A stretch of DNA of 34,176 bases from Bacteroidota bacterium (GTDB lineage: Bacteria; Bacteroidota; Bacteroidia; Bacteroidales; Prolixibacteraceae): assembly GCA_023251435.1 (NCBI GenBank), contig JAHEYU010000064.1, forward strand, positions 1-34,176, given 5' to 3'. This document shows, one piece after another, positions 1 through 9,478 of the stretch. The notes under the pieces were generated by a model, which saw only the letters and a program-made list of their open reading frames with translations, ran no database searches and had not been told where the DNA came from. A program made the translations under genes and the position numbers. The stretch's first letter is position 1, and every line of letters starts with the position of its first letter.

Positions 1-235
1 GAACCAGGTATTCCTGTCCTTTTTTAGTTTCCTTCATGAAAACACGAACAGGCGTTTTTGATTCGCCATAAGCAATATCCCAGCTTTTTTGGAACCCGGC
101 ACTTGGACTATAATTCAGATCGGGGGAAATCTTGTAATTCGAATTAAAAGATCCTTCGTTTCCGGCCCAAACGTTGATAGAAATCAGCGTAAAAACTACC
201 AACATCATTTGAACAAACAAATTTTTCGTTTTCAT
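1..235 (-). CDS. Secreted protein, N-terminal part only (runs off the left edge)
   Basis: The reverse strand opens at an ATG at 233-235 and stays open to the window edge (78 codons). Residues 1-22 form a signal peptide: a Lys-containing start, the hydrophobic run LFVQMMLVVFTLISINVW, then Ala-Gly. The mature part begins NEGSFNSNYKISPDLNYSPS and is polar. No family can be recognised from this piece. A Bacteroidota-type -7 box (TAGATTTG on the minus strand, 286-293) lies about 50 nt upstream, which supports this start and an independent transcript. The protein is exported, probably to the periplasm or cell surface; its function is unknown. Confidence 0.75.
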   Translation of the reverse strand, partial: MKTKNLFVQMMLVVFTLISINVWAGNEGSFNSNYKISPDLNYSPSAGFQKSWDIAYGESKTPVRVFMKETKKGQEYLV

Positions 236-706
236 TTTCTTTAGTTTTAAATTGTTTTCTGTGGTTTTCGTTGAATTGAACGATGCAAATCTAGCAGCCT
301 TTTTGTTCTCCAACGCCACTGAAATATCAGCTTTCAGCCGCCCGAACGGGGCAAAAATAAAATTCAGAAGAAAAAACCTTTGTTTGGATTTGAAAAGGAA
401 ATGAATGTAGTAGTAACTTTCTTTTTACTATAAAAACAACCCCAATTGCTTACAGATTGAAAGTGGCATGTTTTGCAGCATTTTGAGCATTTATTTTGCT
501 CTTTTTCTGATTGTTAAGAAATTGTAAACAAGTCTGACTTTTCATAAGTTGCTATTGATAATTGAAATATTTCTATTTTCAGCTTCAACTACTATCAATT
601 TATTATCTCTTAATACATTCTCTTCGCATAGAAGTCGACGGGAAGGTAATTTTTGCTATCAATTCAATATTTCGGGTTGAATAAGTTATAGAAAAGCATC
701 GGTCAT
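236..706. other. Non-coding stretch between the secreted protein and the glyS terminator
   Basis: This AT-rich interval has no open frame with convincing coding character. It holds the leader and promoter of the leftmost gene (to about 320). I see no RNA gene or repeat in 330-700. It lies between the glyS terminator and the divergent-side promoter of the next gene. Confidence 0.5.
286..293 (-). promoter_or_regulatory. Candidate -7 promoter element for the left-edge secreted protein
   Basis: The minus strand reads TAGATTTG, an exact match to the Bacteroidota -7 consensus TAnnTTTG, about 50 nt upstream of the ATG at 235. The -33 element is weak: a GTTG lies at a slightly short spacing. The call rests on the -7 box and its position. 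Confidence 0.42.
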
Positions 707-737
707 AAAAAATCCGGTGCTTTTCGGGTACCGGATT
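707..737 (-). terminator. Intrinsic terminator downstream of glyS
   Basis: The stem AATCCGGT (711-718) pairs with ACCGGATT (730-737) across an 11-nt loop. On the minus strand it is followed directly by a T run (707-712). It lies about 90 nt past the glyS stop, beyond the palindromic repeat at 767-796. Confidence 0.8.
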
Positions 738-754
738 CAGAATATCATATCGAA

Positions 755-815
755 ATTACGAGGACCGAAGCAATCTATAAATCAACAGATTGCTTCACTT
801 CGTTCGCAACGACTC
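755..815. repeat. REP-like palindromic repeat
   Basis: A perfect 10-bp inverted repeat, GAAGCAATCT (767-776) and AGATTGCTTC (787-796), encloses a 10-nt loop. The flanks continue the resemblance imperfectly: ATTACGAGG on the left, and TTCGTTCGCAACGAC on the right, whose complement reads GTCGTTGCGAACGAA. The core resembles the widespread bacterial intergenic palindrome of the 'attgcgaggaacgaagcaatct' type, as remembered and not searched. It has no T run, so it is probably a dispersed repeat and not the terminator. Confidence 0.6.
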
Positions 816-829
816 TCTCTTGATTGAAC

Positions 830-2380
830 TTACAATTTTGCAAACAGTTTTTTCATGCTTACTTCACCTGCAATGATATTTTTCAAATCGCCGATGGCAA
901 CGCGGTCTTGCAACATGGTATCACGGTAACGAATGGTAACCGTATTATCTTCCATCGACTGATGATCGACCGTTACACAGAAAGGTGTACCAATGGCATC
1001 CTGACGGCGGTAACGTTTCCCGATCGAGTCCTTTTCGTCGTACTGACAGTTGAAATCAAATTTAAGATCGTCGATAATTTCGCGGGTCTTTTCGGCTAGC
1101 CCATCCTTTTTCATCAACGGCAGAACGGCAAGTTTAACCGGAGCCAGTGGCGCAGGAATTCGGAGAACCACACGTATATCTTTTTTACCATCTTCGCTAG
1201 CTATTTCTTCTTCGGCATACGATGCTGCCATAATCTGCAGGAACATGCGGTCGACTCCAATTGAAGTTTCAACCACAAACGGAACGTACGACTCATTCAG
1301 TTCAGGATCAAAATATTGTATCTTTTTTCCTGAAAATTGCTGATGTTGCGAAAGGTCAAAATCGGTACGAGAGTGAATTCCCTCCACTTCTTTAAATCCG
1401 AACGGGAAGCGGAACTCAACGTCAACCGCAGCATTGGCGTAATGGGCAAGCTTGTCGTGTTCGTGGAAACGATAGTTATCGCTGCCAAAACCAAGCGCCT
1501 GATGCCAGTTCATACGGGTTTGCTTCCACTTTGCGAACCATTCGAGCTCGGTACCAGGACGTACAAAGAATTGCAATTCCATCTGCTCGAATTCGCGCAT
1601 ACGGAAAATAAACTGACGGGCAACAATTTCGTTACGGAAAGCTTTTCCAATTTGAGCGATACCGAACGGAATTTTCATTCGTCCGGTCTTCTGCACGTTA
1701 AGGTAATTCACAAAAATACCCTGAGCCGTTTCGGGGCGAAGGTAAATTTTCAAAGCGCCATCGGCAGTCGAGCCCATTTCGGTCGAAAACATCAGGTTAA
1801 ACTGGCGTACATCGGTCCAGTTGCGTGTTCCGGAAACCGGGCAAACAATTTCCTGGTCGATGATAATCTGCTTCAGTTCGTCCAGATTACTGTCATTCAG
1901 CGCTTTTACAAAACGAGCCTGTAGTTCATCCCATTTTTGCTGATATTCGAGAACACGGCCATTGGTTTTACGGAACTGCTTTTCATCGAAAGTTTCGCCA
2001 AAACGCTTTCTGGCTTTTTCAATTTCTTTCCCGATTTTGTCCTCGTATTTGGCCAATTGTTCTTCAATCAGCACATCGGCACGGTATCTTTTCTTTGAGT
2101 CTTTATTGTCAATCAGCGGATCATTAAATGCATCAACATGGCCTGAAGCTTTCCAGATAGTGGGGTGCATGAAAATTGCAGAATCAATTCCGACAATGTT
2201 TTCGTGCAACAAAATCATCGAGTCCCACCAATATTTTTTAATGTTGTTTTTTAATTCAACACCATTTTGCGCGTAATCGTAAACTGCACTTAGTCCATCG
2301 TAAATTTCACTCGACTGAAATACAAAACCATACTCTTTACAATGAGCAACCAGTTTCTTAAAAACATCTTCCTGAAGCAT
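830..2380 (-). CDS. glyS: Glycyl-tRNA synthetase, homodimeric class II type
   Basis: This cytoplasmic enzyme charges tRNA-Gly with glycine using ATP. At 516 residues it fits the bacterial/eukaryotic-like alpha2 GlyRS, which is distinct from the alpha2beta2 GlyQS form. The N-terminus carries the family signature GLSAVYDYAQNGVELKNNI. Class II motif 2 is FRNEI...FRMREFEQMELQFF and motif 3 is ETSIGVDRMFLQ. A C-terminal anticodon-binding domain starts near APLAPVKLAVLPL and includes YRRQDAIGTPFCVTVD. The start follows the DUF4834 gene by 19 nt, so the two probably share a transcript. A strong hairpin and T run at 707-737 end the unit. Long open frames on the opposite strand are shadows. Confidence 0.97.
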   Translation of the reverse strand: MLQEDVFKKLVAHCKEYGFVFQSSEIYDGLSAVYDYAQNGVELKNNIKKYWWDSMILLHENIVGIDSAIFMHPTIWKASGHVDAFNDPLIDNKDSKKRYRADVLIEEQLAKYEDKIGKEIEKARKRFGETFDEKQFRKTNGRVLEYQQKWDELQARFVKALNDSNLDELKQIIIDQEIVCPVSGTRNWTDVRQFNLMFSTEMGSTADGALKIYLRPETAQGIFVNYLNVQKTGRMKIPFGIAQIGKAFRNEIVARQFIFRMREFEQMELQFFVRPGTELEWFAKWKQTRMNWHQALGFGSDNYRFHEHDKLAHYANAAVDVEFRFPFGFKEVEGIHSRTDFDLSQHQQFSGKKIQYFDPELNESYVPFVVETSIGVDRMFLQIMAASYAEEEIASEDGKKDIRVVLRIPAPLAPVKLAVLPLMKKDGLAEKTREIIDDLKFDFNCQYDEKDSIGKRYRRQDAIGTPFCVTVDHQSMEDNTVTIRYRDTMLQDRVAIGDLKNIIAGEVSMKKLFAKL

Positions 2381-2399
2381 AATTTAGTATATAATTGGA

Positions 2400-2669
2400 T
2401 TATTCAACTTCCTCGAAATCAACATACTCACCCTCATTTTGATGGTGGCGCCCCTGCTGACCGGGTTTCTTCTCGACGGTTACTTTGCCTTCCTGCTTTG
2501 GTTCAGTATAATATGCCGCCTGCCTGGCCTGCATGTTATTGACAGCCTTTTTAACCACAATGGGAAAAAGTAAACGTCCGATAAATTTTAGTCCGTAATA
2601 GATAATTACGATAATACCGATCGTCTTTAAAAAGCCTGGAATCGAAAGTATAACAAATAAAAGATTCAT
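2400..2669 (-). CDS. DUF4834-like small membrane protein
   Basis: This 89-residue protein has a hydrophobic N-terminal segment (about residues 3-40: LLFVILSIPGFLKTIGIIVIIYYGLKFIGRLLFPIVV), probably one or two membrane passes. A charged cytoplasmic tail follows with Gln/Lys-rich and acidic stretches and ends EGEYVDFEEVE. Layout, length and the acidic tail match the DUF4834 family of Bacteroidota. The function is unknown. It lies immediately upstream of glyS (19-nt gap), so co-transcription is likely. Confidence 0.75.
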   Translation of the reverse strand: MNLLFVILSIPGFLKTIGIIVIIYYGLKFIGRLLFPIVVKKAVNNMQARQAAYYTEPKQEGKVTVEKKPGQQGRHHQNEGEYVDFEEVE

Positions 2670-2760
2670 AACTATTCAAAAAATACGAGCCCGTAAAATT
2701 AGTAATTTATTGGGAAACGGCCATGCCTAATAATTCAGGCATATTCTTTATAAACGATAC

Positions 2761-2786
2761 AAAAAAGAGGGAGTCGCCTCCCTCTT
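2761..2786 (-). terminator. Intrinsic terminator after the DUF5723 gene
   Basis: A perfect 9-bp stem, AAGAGGGAG (2765-2773) with CTCCCTCTT (2778-2786), closes a 4-nt loop. On the minus strand it runs into six T (2761-2766). It begins 7 nt past the stop of the DUF5723 gene and separates that unit from DUF4834-glyS. Confidence 0.92.
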
Positions 2787-2792
2787 AAATCA

Positions 2793-4232
2793 TTATTGAA
2801 TTGTTTGTTCTGTAACAACCGGCTTTTTATGCTTTCCAAAGAGAAAATTCATTCCGAAGCGGGCATTCACAAACGTCGCTTTTGCCGGATCAGCAGCAGC
2901 AAGTACATTATCGCCCACTACATAAATTTGCATAAAACCCAGTCGGATAGCCATTCCAAGACCCAAATTATTGTTCGAATTTCCAATCATTGAGTAGGAG
3001 CCGGTCAGACTTAAGAAATTACCAATCAAAGTGTTGGCCGATAAAGTAAGTGTATTTTGGCTGAAGTCGCCGTTTTTATAAATCCGGTCGAGCAGACCAA
3101 CATTAAATTTGTCGTTTACAGAATAGGTTCCTCCAAGGTAAATTTTTGTTGGGATACTCATATCAAATGGATCAGATCCGATTTCGCTCTTTTTAGGCTT
3201 GAATGAATCTTCGATTTTTTTCATTTCATCGTCCACCAAATCAGCAGGATCTACATAGTCTGCCTGTGATTCGTCGATGGATTTCGAGAAATCAATTCCT
3301 TCCCATTTATAATTTGAAACGTGGTTTAATGAAACAACATCTTCTTTAAATGAAATTTTCCCGAGATCGACAATACTACCTGAAAGAGTGATTTTGGGCG
3401 TAAGTTTGTAAACTGCTCCCAAATCAAAAGCCATTCCCATGTTTCCCTGCACGAAGATAAAATTCATCGGATCGTCCAGACCATCAGTGTTCATGCCCGA
3501 AAAATATCCTTCTTCATCGTATTCCGGAGTAACAGGAGCCGAAAGATTAATTTTCATATCCGAACTTAAATTCAAATAAGAACCATCGGCCGCTGTTTCA
3601 ACTTTCAGTCTCATTCTTTCAGTCTGCATGGCAAATCTGCCAAACAAGGCTTTTGCCCGCAATCCAACCGTTAATTTATTTTTAATCAATTCATTCGAAT
3701 AGCCAAGCGCAACTTCCAAGTATTGATACGAATTCATACTTATATCTCCCAAATCGAAATTCTGCCCCATATAGGGAGCGTTTCCTTCTTTCAGGAATGT
3801 CACCAAATTCTTATCAAAAGCAAATCGCGCCTGCTCTTTCTCTGTAATTCCGAGGCTGAAAAACGATTTTTTACCCCTGATACCCAGGTAAAACAGCGGA
3901 AGGCTAAAGTTTTGCTCCATGGTATTGGTGGTTTTCAACGAATTATGGAACCCGTCAATATCCAGCACCAGCGAGTCTGCAAGGCTTCCGGTACCTTTAT
4001 GGATCACATCGTTAACCGCAAAACCGCTGTTAAAATCGAAATACAATCCGGATAGTCCGGGAAAGCCAATTACCAAAGAACTGGAATCGTTGTGCAGAGC
4101 CGGATTTTGCAGGTTCGACTGCGGCATTCCTTTCATAAATTGAAGCGTATTGCTTTCCTGCGCATAAATTGCCGAATTTACAGCCATCAATATCAGGCTA
4201 AATACCAATATTTTTGTGTGAATATTTTTCAT
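2793..4232 (-). CDS. DUF5723 family outer-membrane-type protein
   Basis: This 479-residue protein has a cleavable signal peptide (residues 1-24, ending SAIYAQ). The mature part is built from alternating short hydrophobic and aromatic strands (FFSLGITEKEQARFAF, KLTVGLRAKALFGRF, FLSLTGSYSMIG) separated by polar loops, as in beta-barrel outer-membrane proteins. The N-terminal pattern LQFMKGMPQSNLQNPAL and the overall length match DUF5723, a Bacteroidota family related to PorV/FadL-like barrels. The final strand carries AFVNARFGMNFLFGK. It starts 12 nt after the upstream large lipoprotein gene, so the two probably form an operon and may work together at the outer membrane. The function itself is unknown. 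Confidence 0.8.
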   Translation of the reverse strand: MKNIHTKILVFSLILMAVNSAIYAQESNTLQFMKGMPQSNLQNPALHNDSSSLVIGFPGLSGLYFDFNSGFAVNDVIHKGTGSLADSLVLDIDGFHNSLKTTNTMEQNFSLPLFYLGIRGKKSFFSLGITEKEQARFAFDKNLVTFLKEGNAPYMGQNFDLGDISMNSYQYLEVALGYSNELIKNKLTVGLRAKALFGRFAMQTERMRLKVETAADGSYLNLSSDMKINLSAPVTPEYDEEGYFSGMNTDGLDDPMNFIFVQGNMGMAFDLGAVYKLTPKITLSGSIVDLGKISFKEDVVSLNHVSNYKWEGIDFSKSIDESQADYVDPADLVDDEMKKIEDSFKPKKSEIGSDPFDMSIPTKIYLGGTYSVNDKFNVGLLDRIYKNGDFSQNTLTLSANTLIGNFLSLTGSYSMIGNSNNNLGLGMAIRLGFMQIYVVGDNVLAAADPAKATFVNARFGMNFLFGKHKKPVVTEQTIQ

Positions 4233-4244
4233 ATTGGGTAGGTT

Positions 4245-6320
4245 TTACAGGTTAATTTTTGACTTGATGACCACATTCAACTCAATTTTACTGTCCGAAT
4301 AAATTGGCGCCACAGTTGTTCCTGAATCAGGCGAACTAACTTTTCCTGAAAAAACCAATCCATTGGCTTTCCGGAGGTTATCCATTTCAACTTTATCGAG
4401 ACTGAACGTATGCGACGACTTAAACGGAGTAATTACACCCGAAGAACTAACCTTTGCTGCTGACATGATCCGGGTAAGTTTTGATGCTCCGTATTGCTTA
4501 TGCGAAATGGTATCGACAAATAAAAGCTGCATTTCAATATCTAATGGAATTCCATTGTTCGCGTTAACTATCAGATCGGCAGTTTCTATATTTTCGTAAT
4601 CGCCCCCCTCAATTCCGGTGGTATCTTTAAACGACAGATTGCTGATTTGCAACTCCATAGGCAGCTCCATCGCCATGTCAATTGCGAAAGTGGCATCAAC
4701 ATCCAAAAAATTAGGATTGAGTGGAGTAATAGCACCGGCAGTATTAAAATCAACCTTTCCGCTGTACGATATTTCGCTTGTTGGAGGCAAAGCAATAAAG
4801 TTTACAATATTTGAATTTGTGCGGTCGAATACCACACTTTTGGTTGCAATACCCGCATTGAGGTTAGCCGGAACAGGTATTTCAAACAATGGTGGATTCA
4901 ATTCTGCAGTTTTTCCTTCATTATTGGAAGCAGTAAATTCAAGATCAACTTTAGCGGGCATCCCGATTGAATTTCGAATGATCAGTTCCAATTTTGGATT
5001 GGCAAGTTTAAATCCGCCATCTATTTTACTGAGCATATCAACATTCATATCAAATACTCCCGGATCAACTGTAATTGAACGTTTCCCGAAATCACCTGTA
5101 ATCGACTTAAATTCAAGACCGCTTAAAGTAATATCCATCTTAATTACGTCGGTGGCCGAATAATTTATATACCCGGCAGTACTGTTAACCGTTAATGAAT
5201 ACACGTAAGGAATCTGGTTATAAGGAACAACCGGATTGGATGCAAAATTAATGTTGGCACCAGCAAGATCAACGGTTGTAGAACTTCCGCTAAGCGGAAT
5301 ATTTATTTGCAACGGCACGCCATTCTTTTTAATTTCATTCAGTTTAAAGCTAACCGTTCCCGTCATTTTTGACGTATTGGTGGTTTTAACCAGAATAGTT
5401 CCCTTTTTAAGCACAGCAGCAAAAGCCTTGAGATCGGGTTCAGGAAAATCGAATTTGAAGACATCTGAAGTGCCTTCCAGCGTTTGCGAATTTTTGATAA
5501 TCAGATTTCCTTGCGAAATGCCCAAGCCTGTCAGATTAAAATCCATCTTAAAATAATCGGCAAGGTTGACTAAAACAGGCGTTGTCGATCCTGTAGTCGA
5601 AAAAGAAGTCAATCTGAATTCGATCGTGTTCGATAATTGTTTCCCGGACAGACTTACAGATGAACTTTTCTTTTCTCCGGGCGCAATATTTGTAAATGTA
5701 AAATCAGTAATTACCCGGTTGTTACCCAAATCGAACAGATTTCCCTGAATCGTCATAGGAACTTTCAGTTTGTTCTCCATCACTATTCCCAATGAACCTT
5801 TGCTAAGGGTAATTGAAGTAAAATCGGCCACCGGATCCAGACTGAACTTGGACACAATATTTGCAATAGTAGTACTGGGGAAGGGAATGGTCATTCCGTT
5901 AAACTGAAGCAGGTCATTCAAAGCGCCATTCGTGTTACTAATCAGTTCATTTAAACTTACATTTCGCGTAACATAAACATCGTCAGGAGTAATGTCTCCC
6001 AAAACTTTATTTCCGGAAGAGAAACTCTGACTAGCAGGGAAATCGAGTAAATCGCGGACATTGTACTTGAAAAGATCGTTTTCACGGTAAACAATTTTTA
6101 TCAGTCCGTTCGGATCTTTCGTAATCAAATCCTCATTTTCATTGTTAGCCGATTGTATTAAATCCCAGACAGTAATGTTGCCCTTGGCTATTGGAGCAAC
6201 AAACTCAGGTTTCAGGTTTACTTCGGTGGATAATTTATCAAAATCCAGTCCTTCCAGATTGCAGCCATTTACCAGAAACAGCAGCAATGCGAACCAAATA
6301 ACAAGAGGAGATCTTTTCAT
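4245..6320 (-). CDS. Large lipoprotein of unknown function
   Basis: This 691-residue protein begins MKRSPLVIWFALLLFLVNGC, a type II signal peptide with Cys20 as the likely lipidation site. The mature region is long, low in Cys and rich in beta-prone, Thr/Ser/Asn-containing segments with several similar stretches (TITLSKGSLGIVMENKLKV; FNLTGLGISQGNLIIKNSQ; ITLSGLEFKSITGDF; LELIIRNSIGMPAKVDLEF). These suggest repeated beta-sandwich modules with shared patterns such as 'L.I.N....P..V'. No catalytic motif was recognised. It is first in a two-gene unit with the downstream DUF5723 barrel (12-nt gap), which suggests a surface or outer-membrane role. Confidence 0.8.
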   Translation of the reverse strand: MKRSPLVIWFALLLFLVNGCNLEGLDFDKLSTEVNLKPEFVAPIAKGNITVWDLIQSANNENEDLITKDPNGLIKIVYRENDLFKYNVRDLLDFPASQSFSSGNKVLGDITPDDVYVTRNVSLNELISNTNGALNDLLQFNGMTIPFPSTTIANIVSKFSLDPVADFTSITLSKGSLGIVMENKLKVPMTIQGNLFDLGNNRVITDFTFTNIAPGEKKSSSVSLSGKQLSNTIEFRLTSFSTTGSTTPVLVNLADYFKMDFNLTGLGISQGNLIIKNSQTLEGTSDVFKFDFPEPDLKAFAAVLKKGTILVKTTNTSKMTGTVSFKLNEIKKNGVPLQINIPLSGSSTTVDLAGANINFASNPVVPYNQIPYVYSLTVNSTAGYINYSATDVIKMDITLSGLEFKSITGDFGKRSITVDPGVFDMNVDMLSKIDGGFKLANPKLELIIRNSIGMPAKVDLEFTASNNEGKTAELNPPLFEIPVPANLNAGIATKSVVFDRTNSNIVNFIALPPTSEISYSGKVDFNTAGAITPLNPNFLDVDATFAIDMAMELPMELQISNLSFKDTTGIEGGDYENIETADLIVNANNGIPLDIEMQLLFVDTISHKQYGASKLTRIMSAAKVSSSGVITPFKSSHTFSLDKVEMDNLRKANGLVFSGKVSSPDSGTTVAPIYSDSKIELNVVIKSKINL

Positions 6321-6349
6321 TTCGTTTATTTTAGGAATGTTTTATTAAT

Positions 6350-6380
6350 AAAAAATCCCAATCGTTATACGATCGGGATT
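6350..6380 (-). terminator. Intrinsic terminator of the ATP synthase operon
   Basis: On the minus strand, AATCCC-G-ATCGT pairs with ACGAT-T-GGGATT (6354-6380; one G-T wobble, 3-nt loop) and continues into a T run. It starts 17 nt after the atpG stop. Confidence 0.9.
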
Positions 6381-6397
6381 TGTAATTTAATCTGGTT

Positions 6398-7279
6398 TTA
6401 TCCATTTAAAGCTTCGGCGCCATTGGTAACTTCCAAAATAGCATTTGTAATGGCTGCTTGTCGTGCTTTATTGAAATTAAGGGTCAGCTCGTTAATTAAT
6501 TCAGAAGCGTTGTCGGTTGCTTTGTGCATTGCTGTCATGCGGGCTCCGTGTTCGGCTGCATGAGAATCGAGCAAAGCCTTGTAAAACTGAATTTTAAGTG
6601 ATCGTGGAATCAGTTCCTCGATGATGTATTCGAGCGATGGCTCGTAAATATAATTCTGGTTGGTTGACTGATTGGTTTTAGAAACGGCAGGCAATACTGG
6701 TAAAAACTGCTCGCATACTTGCTCCTGCGATGCGGCGTTTAAAAATTTGTTGTAAACCAATTCAATACGGTCGTATTTACCCCTTGCAAAATCTTCCATT
6801 AAATTCATTGAAACAACAGAAACAGTTTCGAAGGTCAAATGGTCGAAAAGATGATTGTATTCTGCAACCGGCTGAAGATTGTAGGATTTCAAAATTTTCT
6901 CGGCCTGTTTACCAATGGCTATAAAATCAAGCTTTCCTTCTTTTAATTGTTTCGAATAAGTATTCTTGGCCAATAATATTGCAGATTTTGAAACGTATGA
7001 ATTAAACCCGCCACAAAGCCCACGGTTCGAACTTACAACAACAATCAGGACTCTCTCCGGAACCCGTCTGACAGTATAAACAGATTCATCCATATCTTCC
7101 AGATTCGAACTGATCAGCGAAAGCAGTTCTGAAAGTTTGCCTGCATACGGACGAATCTGCAAAATAGCATCCTGTGCTTTTTTCAGTTTGGCGGCCGATA
7201 CCATTTTCATGGCGCTGGTAACCTGTCTGGTTGTTTTTACAGATGTAATCCGGGTTCGTATTTCTTTTAAATTGGCCAT
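6398..7279 (-). CDS. atpG: F-type ATP synthase gamma subunit
   Basis: The central rotor shaft of F1, which couples c-ring rotation to catalysis in the alpha3beta3 head. At 293 residues it has the typical length. The N-terminal helix MANLKEIRTRITSVKTTRQVTSAMKMVS is the family hallmark. The middle domain carries VVVSSNRGLCGGFN, and the C-terminal helix has HGARMTAMHKATDNASELI...FNKARQAAITNAILE, which inserts into the head. It is the last gene of the operon; an intrinsic terminator follows 17 nt past the stop. The 39-nt gap after atpA fits one transcript. Confidence 0.98.
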   Translation of the reverse strand: MANLKEIRTRITSVKTTRQVTSAMKMVSAAKLKKAQDAILQIRPYAGKLSELLSLISSNLEDMDESVYTVRRVPERVLIVVVSSNRGLCGGFNSYVSKSAILLAKNTYSKQLKEGKLDFIAIGKQAEKILKSYNLQPVAEYNHLFDHLTFETVSVVSMNLMEDFARGKYDRIELVYNKFLNAASQEQVCEQFLPVLPAVSKTNQSTNQNYIYEPSLEYIIEELIPRSLKIQFYKALLDSHAAEHGARMTAMHKATDNASELINELTLNFNKARQAAITNAILEVTNGAEALNG

Positions 7280-7318
7280 TTCAAATCAGTCAATGAATGA
7301 GTTATCAGTCAAGCAGGA

Positions 7319-8899
7319 TTATTCTGAATATCTTTCGGCAATTTCGGCAGCCGCTTTTTCAATTACCTCAATTTCGTTATCCGAAAGAACTCCAGCTCTC
7401 AGTCTGTCAAGCACATCACGATATTGCATTTCCATCAGTTCAATAAAATCGTGTTCAAAAGCTTTCACTTTTACAACCGGAACATCGCGTAACAGTTCTT
7501 TTACACCACAATAAATAATTGCAATCTGGTGTTCAATCTTTACCGGCGCATATTGAGGTTGTTTAAGTATCTCAACGTTTTTACGACCTTTATCGAGTAC
7601 GCGCATGGTTGCTGAATCCAAATCGGAACCGAATTTTGAGAATGCTTCCAGTTCGCGGAATTGTGCCTGATCAAGTTTCAGTGTTCCGGCAATTTTTTTC
7701 ATTCCCTTAATTTGCGCATTTCCTCCAACCCTCGAAACCGAAATACCTACGTTAATGGCAGGGCGAACTCCGGAGTTAAAGAGATTGGATTCCAGGAATA
7801 TCTGACCATCAGTAATGGAAATTACGTTGGTGGGAATATAGGCCGAAACGTCGCCAGCCTGAGTCTCGATAATTGGAAGTGCGGTAAGCGAACCGCCTCC
7901 TTTTACTTTGCCTTTCAAACATTCGGGCAAGTCGTTCATTTGCGCGGCCATCTCATCCGACTTAATAATTTTGGCTGCACGTTCGAGCAAACGTGAGTGG
8001 AGATAAAATACGTCGCCCGGATATGCTTCGCGGCCCGGAGGACGACGCAATAAAAGCGAAACTTCGCGGTACGAAACTGCCTGTTTCGACAAATCATCAT
8101 ACACAATCAATGCATCGCGGCCTGTATCGCGGAAATATTCGCCAATGGCAGCGCCTGCGTACGGTGCATAAAACTGAAGTGCAGCCGGATCGGAAGCTGT
8201 TGCCATCACAATCACGGTATAATCCATCGCCCCATATCTTTCAAGGGTATGCGCCAAATTGGCAATGGTCGAGCCCTTTTGGCCAATGGCTACATAAATA
8301 CAATATACGGGAGTACCTTTTTCGAAATTTTCACGCTGGTTGATAATCGTATCAATTGCTACAGCTGTTTTCCCTGTTTGACGGTCGCCAATAATTAACT
8401 CGCGCTGTCCGCGACCAATTGGAATCATCGCATCAATGGCTTTCAATCCGGTTTGCAATGGCTGCGTCACCGGCTGACGGAAAATTACGCCCGGTGCTTT
8501 GCGCTCCAGAGGCATAACAAATTTTTCACCTGTGATTGTTCCTTTTCCATCGATTGGTTCACCCAGTGTATTTATAACCCGGCCGAGAAGACCTTCTCCA
8601 ACCTCGATGGAAGCAGTTCTGCGTAACCGCTTAACAGTGTCGCCTTCTTTAATTTCTTTTGTAAGACCCAGAATTACTGCTCCCACATTGTCTTCTTCCA
8701 GGTTTAATACAATCCCTTTTACGCCCGAGTCAAATTCGATCATTTCGTTCGATTCAACATTCGAGAGACCGTAAATACGGGCAATGCCGTCGCCAACCTG
8801 AAGCACTGTGCCAACTTCTTCAAGTTCAGCCTGACTCTTAAATCCTTCAAGTTGTTGCCTGAGTATTACTGAAACTTCAGCAGGTTTTATATTTGCCAT
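7319..8899 (-). CDS. atpA: F-type ATP synthase alpha subunit
   Basis: The non-catalytic nucleotide-binding subunit of the F1 head, 526 residues. The Walker A loop GDRQTGKT is at 171-178. The beta-barrel N-terminus contains [14 protein letters not shown], and the alpha/beta signature [17 protein letters not shown] lies in the second half. The Walker B region is [12 protein letters not shown]. It lies between atpH (26 nt) and atpG in the conserved Bacteroidota order. The catalytic beta subunit (atpD) and epsilon (atpC) are not in this operon and must be encoded elsewhere. Confidence 0.99.
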   Translation of the reverse strand: MANIKPAEVSVILRQQLEGFKSQAELEEVGTVLQVGDGIARIYGLSNVESNEMIEFDSGVKGIVLNLEEDNVGAVILGLTKEIKEGDTVKRLRRTASIEVGEGLLGRVINTLGEPIDGKGTITGEKFVMPLERKAPGVIFRQPVTQPLQTGLKAIDAMIPIGRGQRELIIGDRQTGKTAVAIDTIINQRENFEKGTPVYCIYVAIGQKGSTIANLAHTLERYGAMDYTVIVMATASDPAALQFYAPYAGAAIGEYFRDTGRDALIVYDDLSKQAVSYREVSLLLRRPPGREAYPGDVFYLHSRLLERAAKIIKSDEMAAQMNDLPECLKGKVKGGGSLTALPIIETQAGDVSAYIPTNVISITDGQIFLESNLFNSGVRPAINVGISVSRVGGNAQIKGMKKIAGTLKLDQAQFRELEAFSKFGSDLDSATMRVLDKGRKNVEILKQPQYAPVKIEHQIAIIYCGVKELLRDVPVVKVKAFEHDFIELMEMQYRDVLDRLRAGVLSDNEIEVIEKAAAEIAERYSE

Positions 8900-8925
8900 T
8901 TTCTTTTAAATTATCAGTCGTTATT

Positions 8926-9474
8926 CTATTTCAATTCGGTATGAAGCAATTTTTCTTTCATTTTTTTCAGTTGGGTCGAAACACTCGCATCGTATTGAGT
9001 ATCGTCAACCCGGAGAACAAAGCCGCCAATCAGGTCGGCATTGGTCGTTTGGCTTAATTCTACTTTCGAGCCAAATTCACTTTCAAGCGATTGGCGGATT
9101 TTCTCTACAAGAGCAGCATCCAATGGTTCTGCCGTTGAAACCAGAGCCGTTTTTATTCCTTCGTCTTTCCGGTACAAATCCTCCAGATTCCTGAAAATCC
9201 CGGGAATGAATTTCTCCCGTTTGTTTTCAGTAATAAGCAAAAGAAAATTCAGAGAAAACAGATTGACTTTCCCGTCGAATATGCTTTTCAGAACTTTTAT
9301 TTTTCCGGAGGTTGAAATCAGGGGACTCTCGAGCAAAAGAATAAAATCGCTGCTTGTTTCACACACGGAAGTTATTAAGCCGGCATCTTTCCGAAGCTCA
9401 GTGGTTAGACCTTTATCGCGTGCCAGCGAAAAAAATGCTTTTGCGTATCGTACGTTGATTTTACTTTGATCCAT
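8926..9474 (-). CDS. atpH: F-type ATP synthase delta subunit (OSCP)
   Basis: A peripheral-stalk protein linking the F1 head to the b subunits. At 182 residues it has family length. It starts MDQSKINVRYAKAFFSLA, the usual 'YA.AL...A' helix. The C-terminal half contains LVSTAEPLDAALVEKIRQSLES and ends with the conserved LIGGFVLRVDDTQYDASVSTQLKKMKEKL. The gap to atpF is 4 nt, so they are co-transcribed and probably translationally coupled. Confidence 0.96.
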   Translation of the reverse strand: MDQSKINVRYAKAFFSLARDKGLTTELRKDAGLITSVCETSSDFILLLESPLISTSGKIKVLKSIFDGKVNLFSLNFLLLITENKREKFIPGIFRNLEDLYRKDEGIKTALVSTAEPLDAALVEKIRQSLESEFGSKVELSQTTNADLIGGFVLRVDDTQYDASVSTQLKKMKEKLLHTELK

Positions 9475-9478
9475 ATAA

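Noticed and set aside
1337-1924. 195-residue plus-strand open frame
   Set aside because: It lies wholly antisense to glyS, whose motifs are unambiguous; the translated product has no coherent domain.
2723-2742. Short hairpin ATGCCT/AGGCAT upstream of DUF4834 as a riboswitch or attenuator
   Set aside because: Only 6 bp with no conserved context or T run; not enough to call a regulatory RNA.
4618-5163. 181-residue plus-strand open frame
   Set aside because: It is antisense within the 691-residue lipoprotein gene and reflects its base composition.
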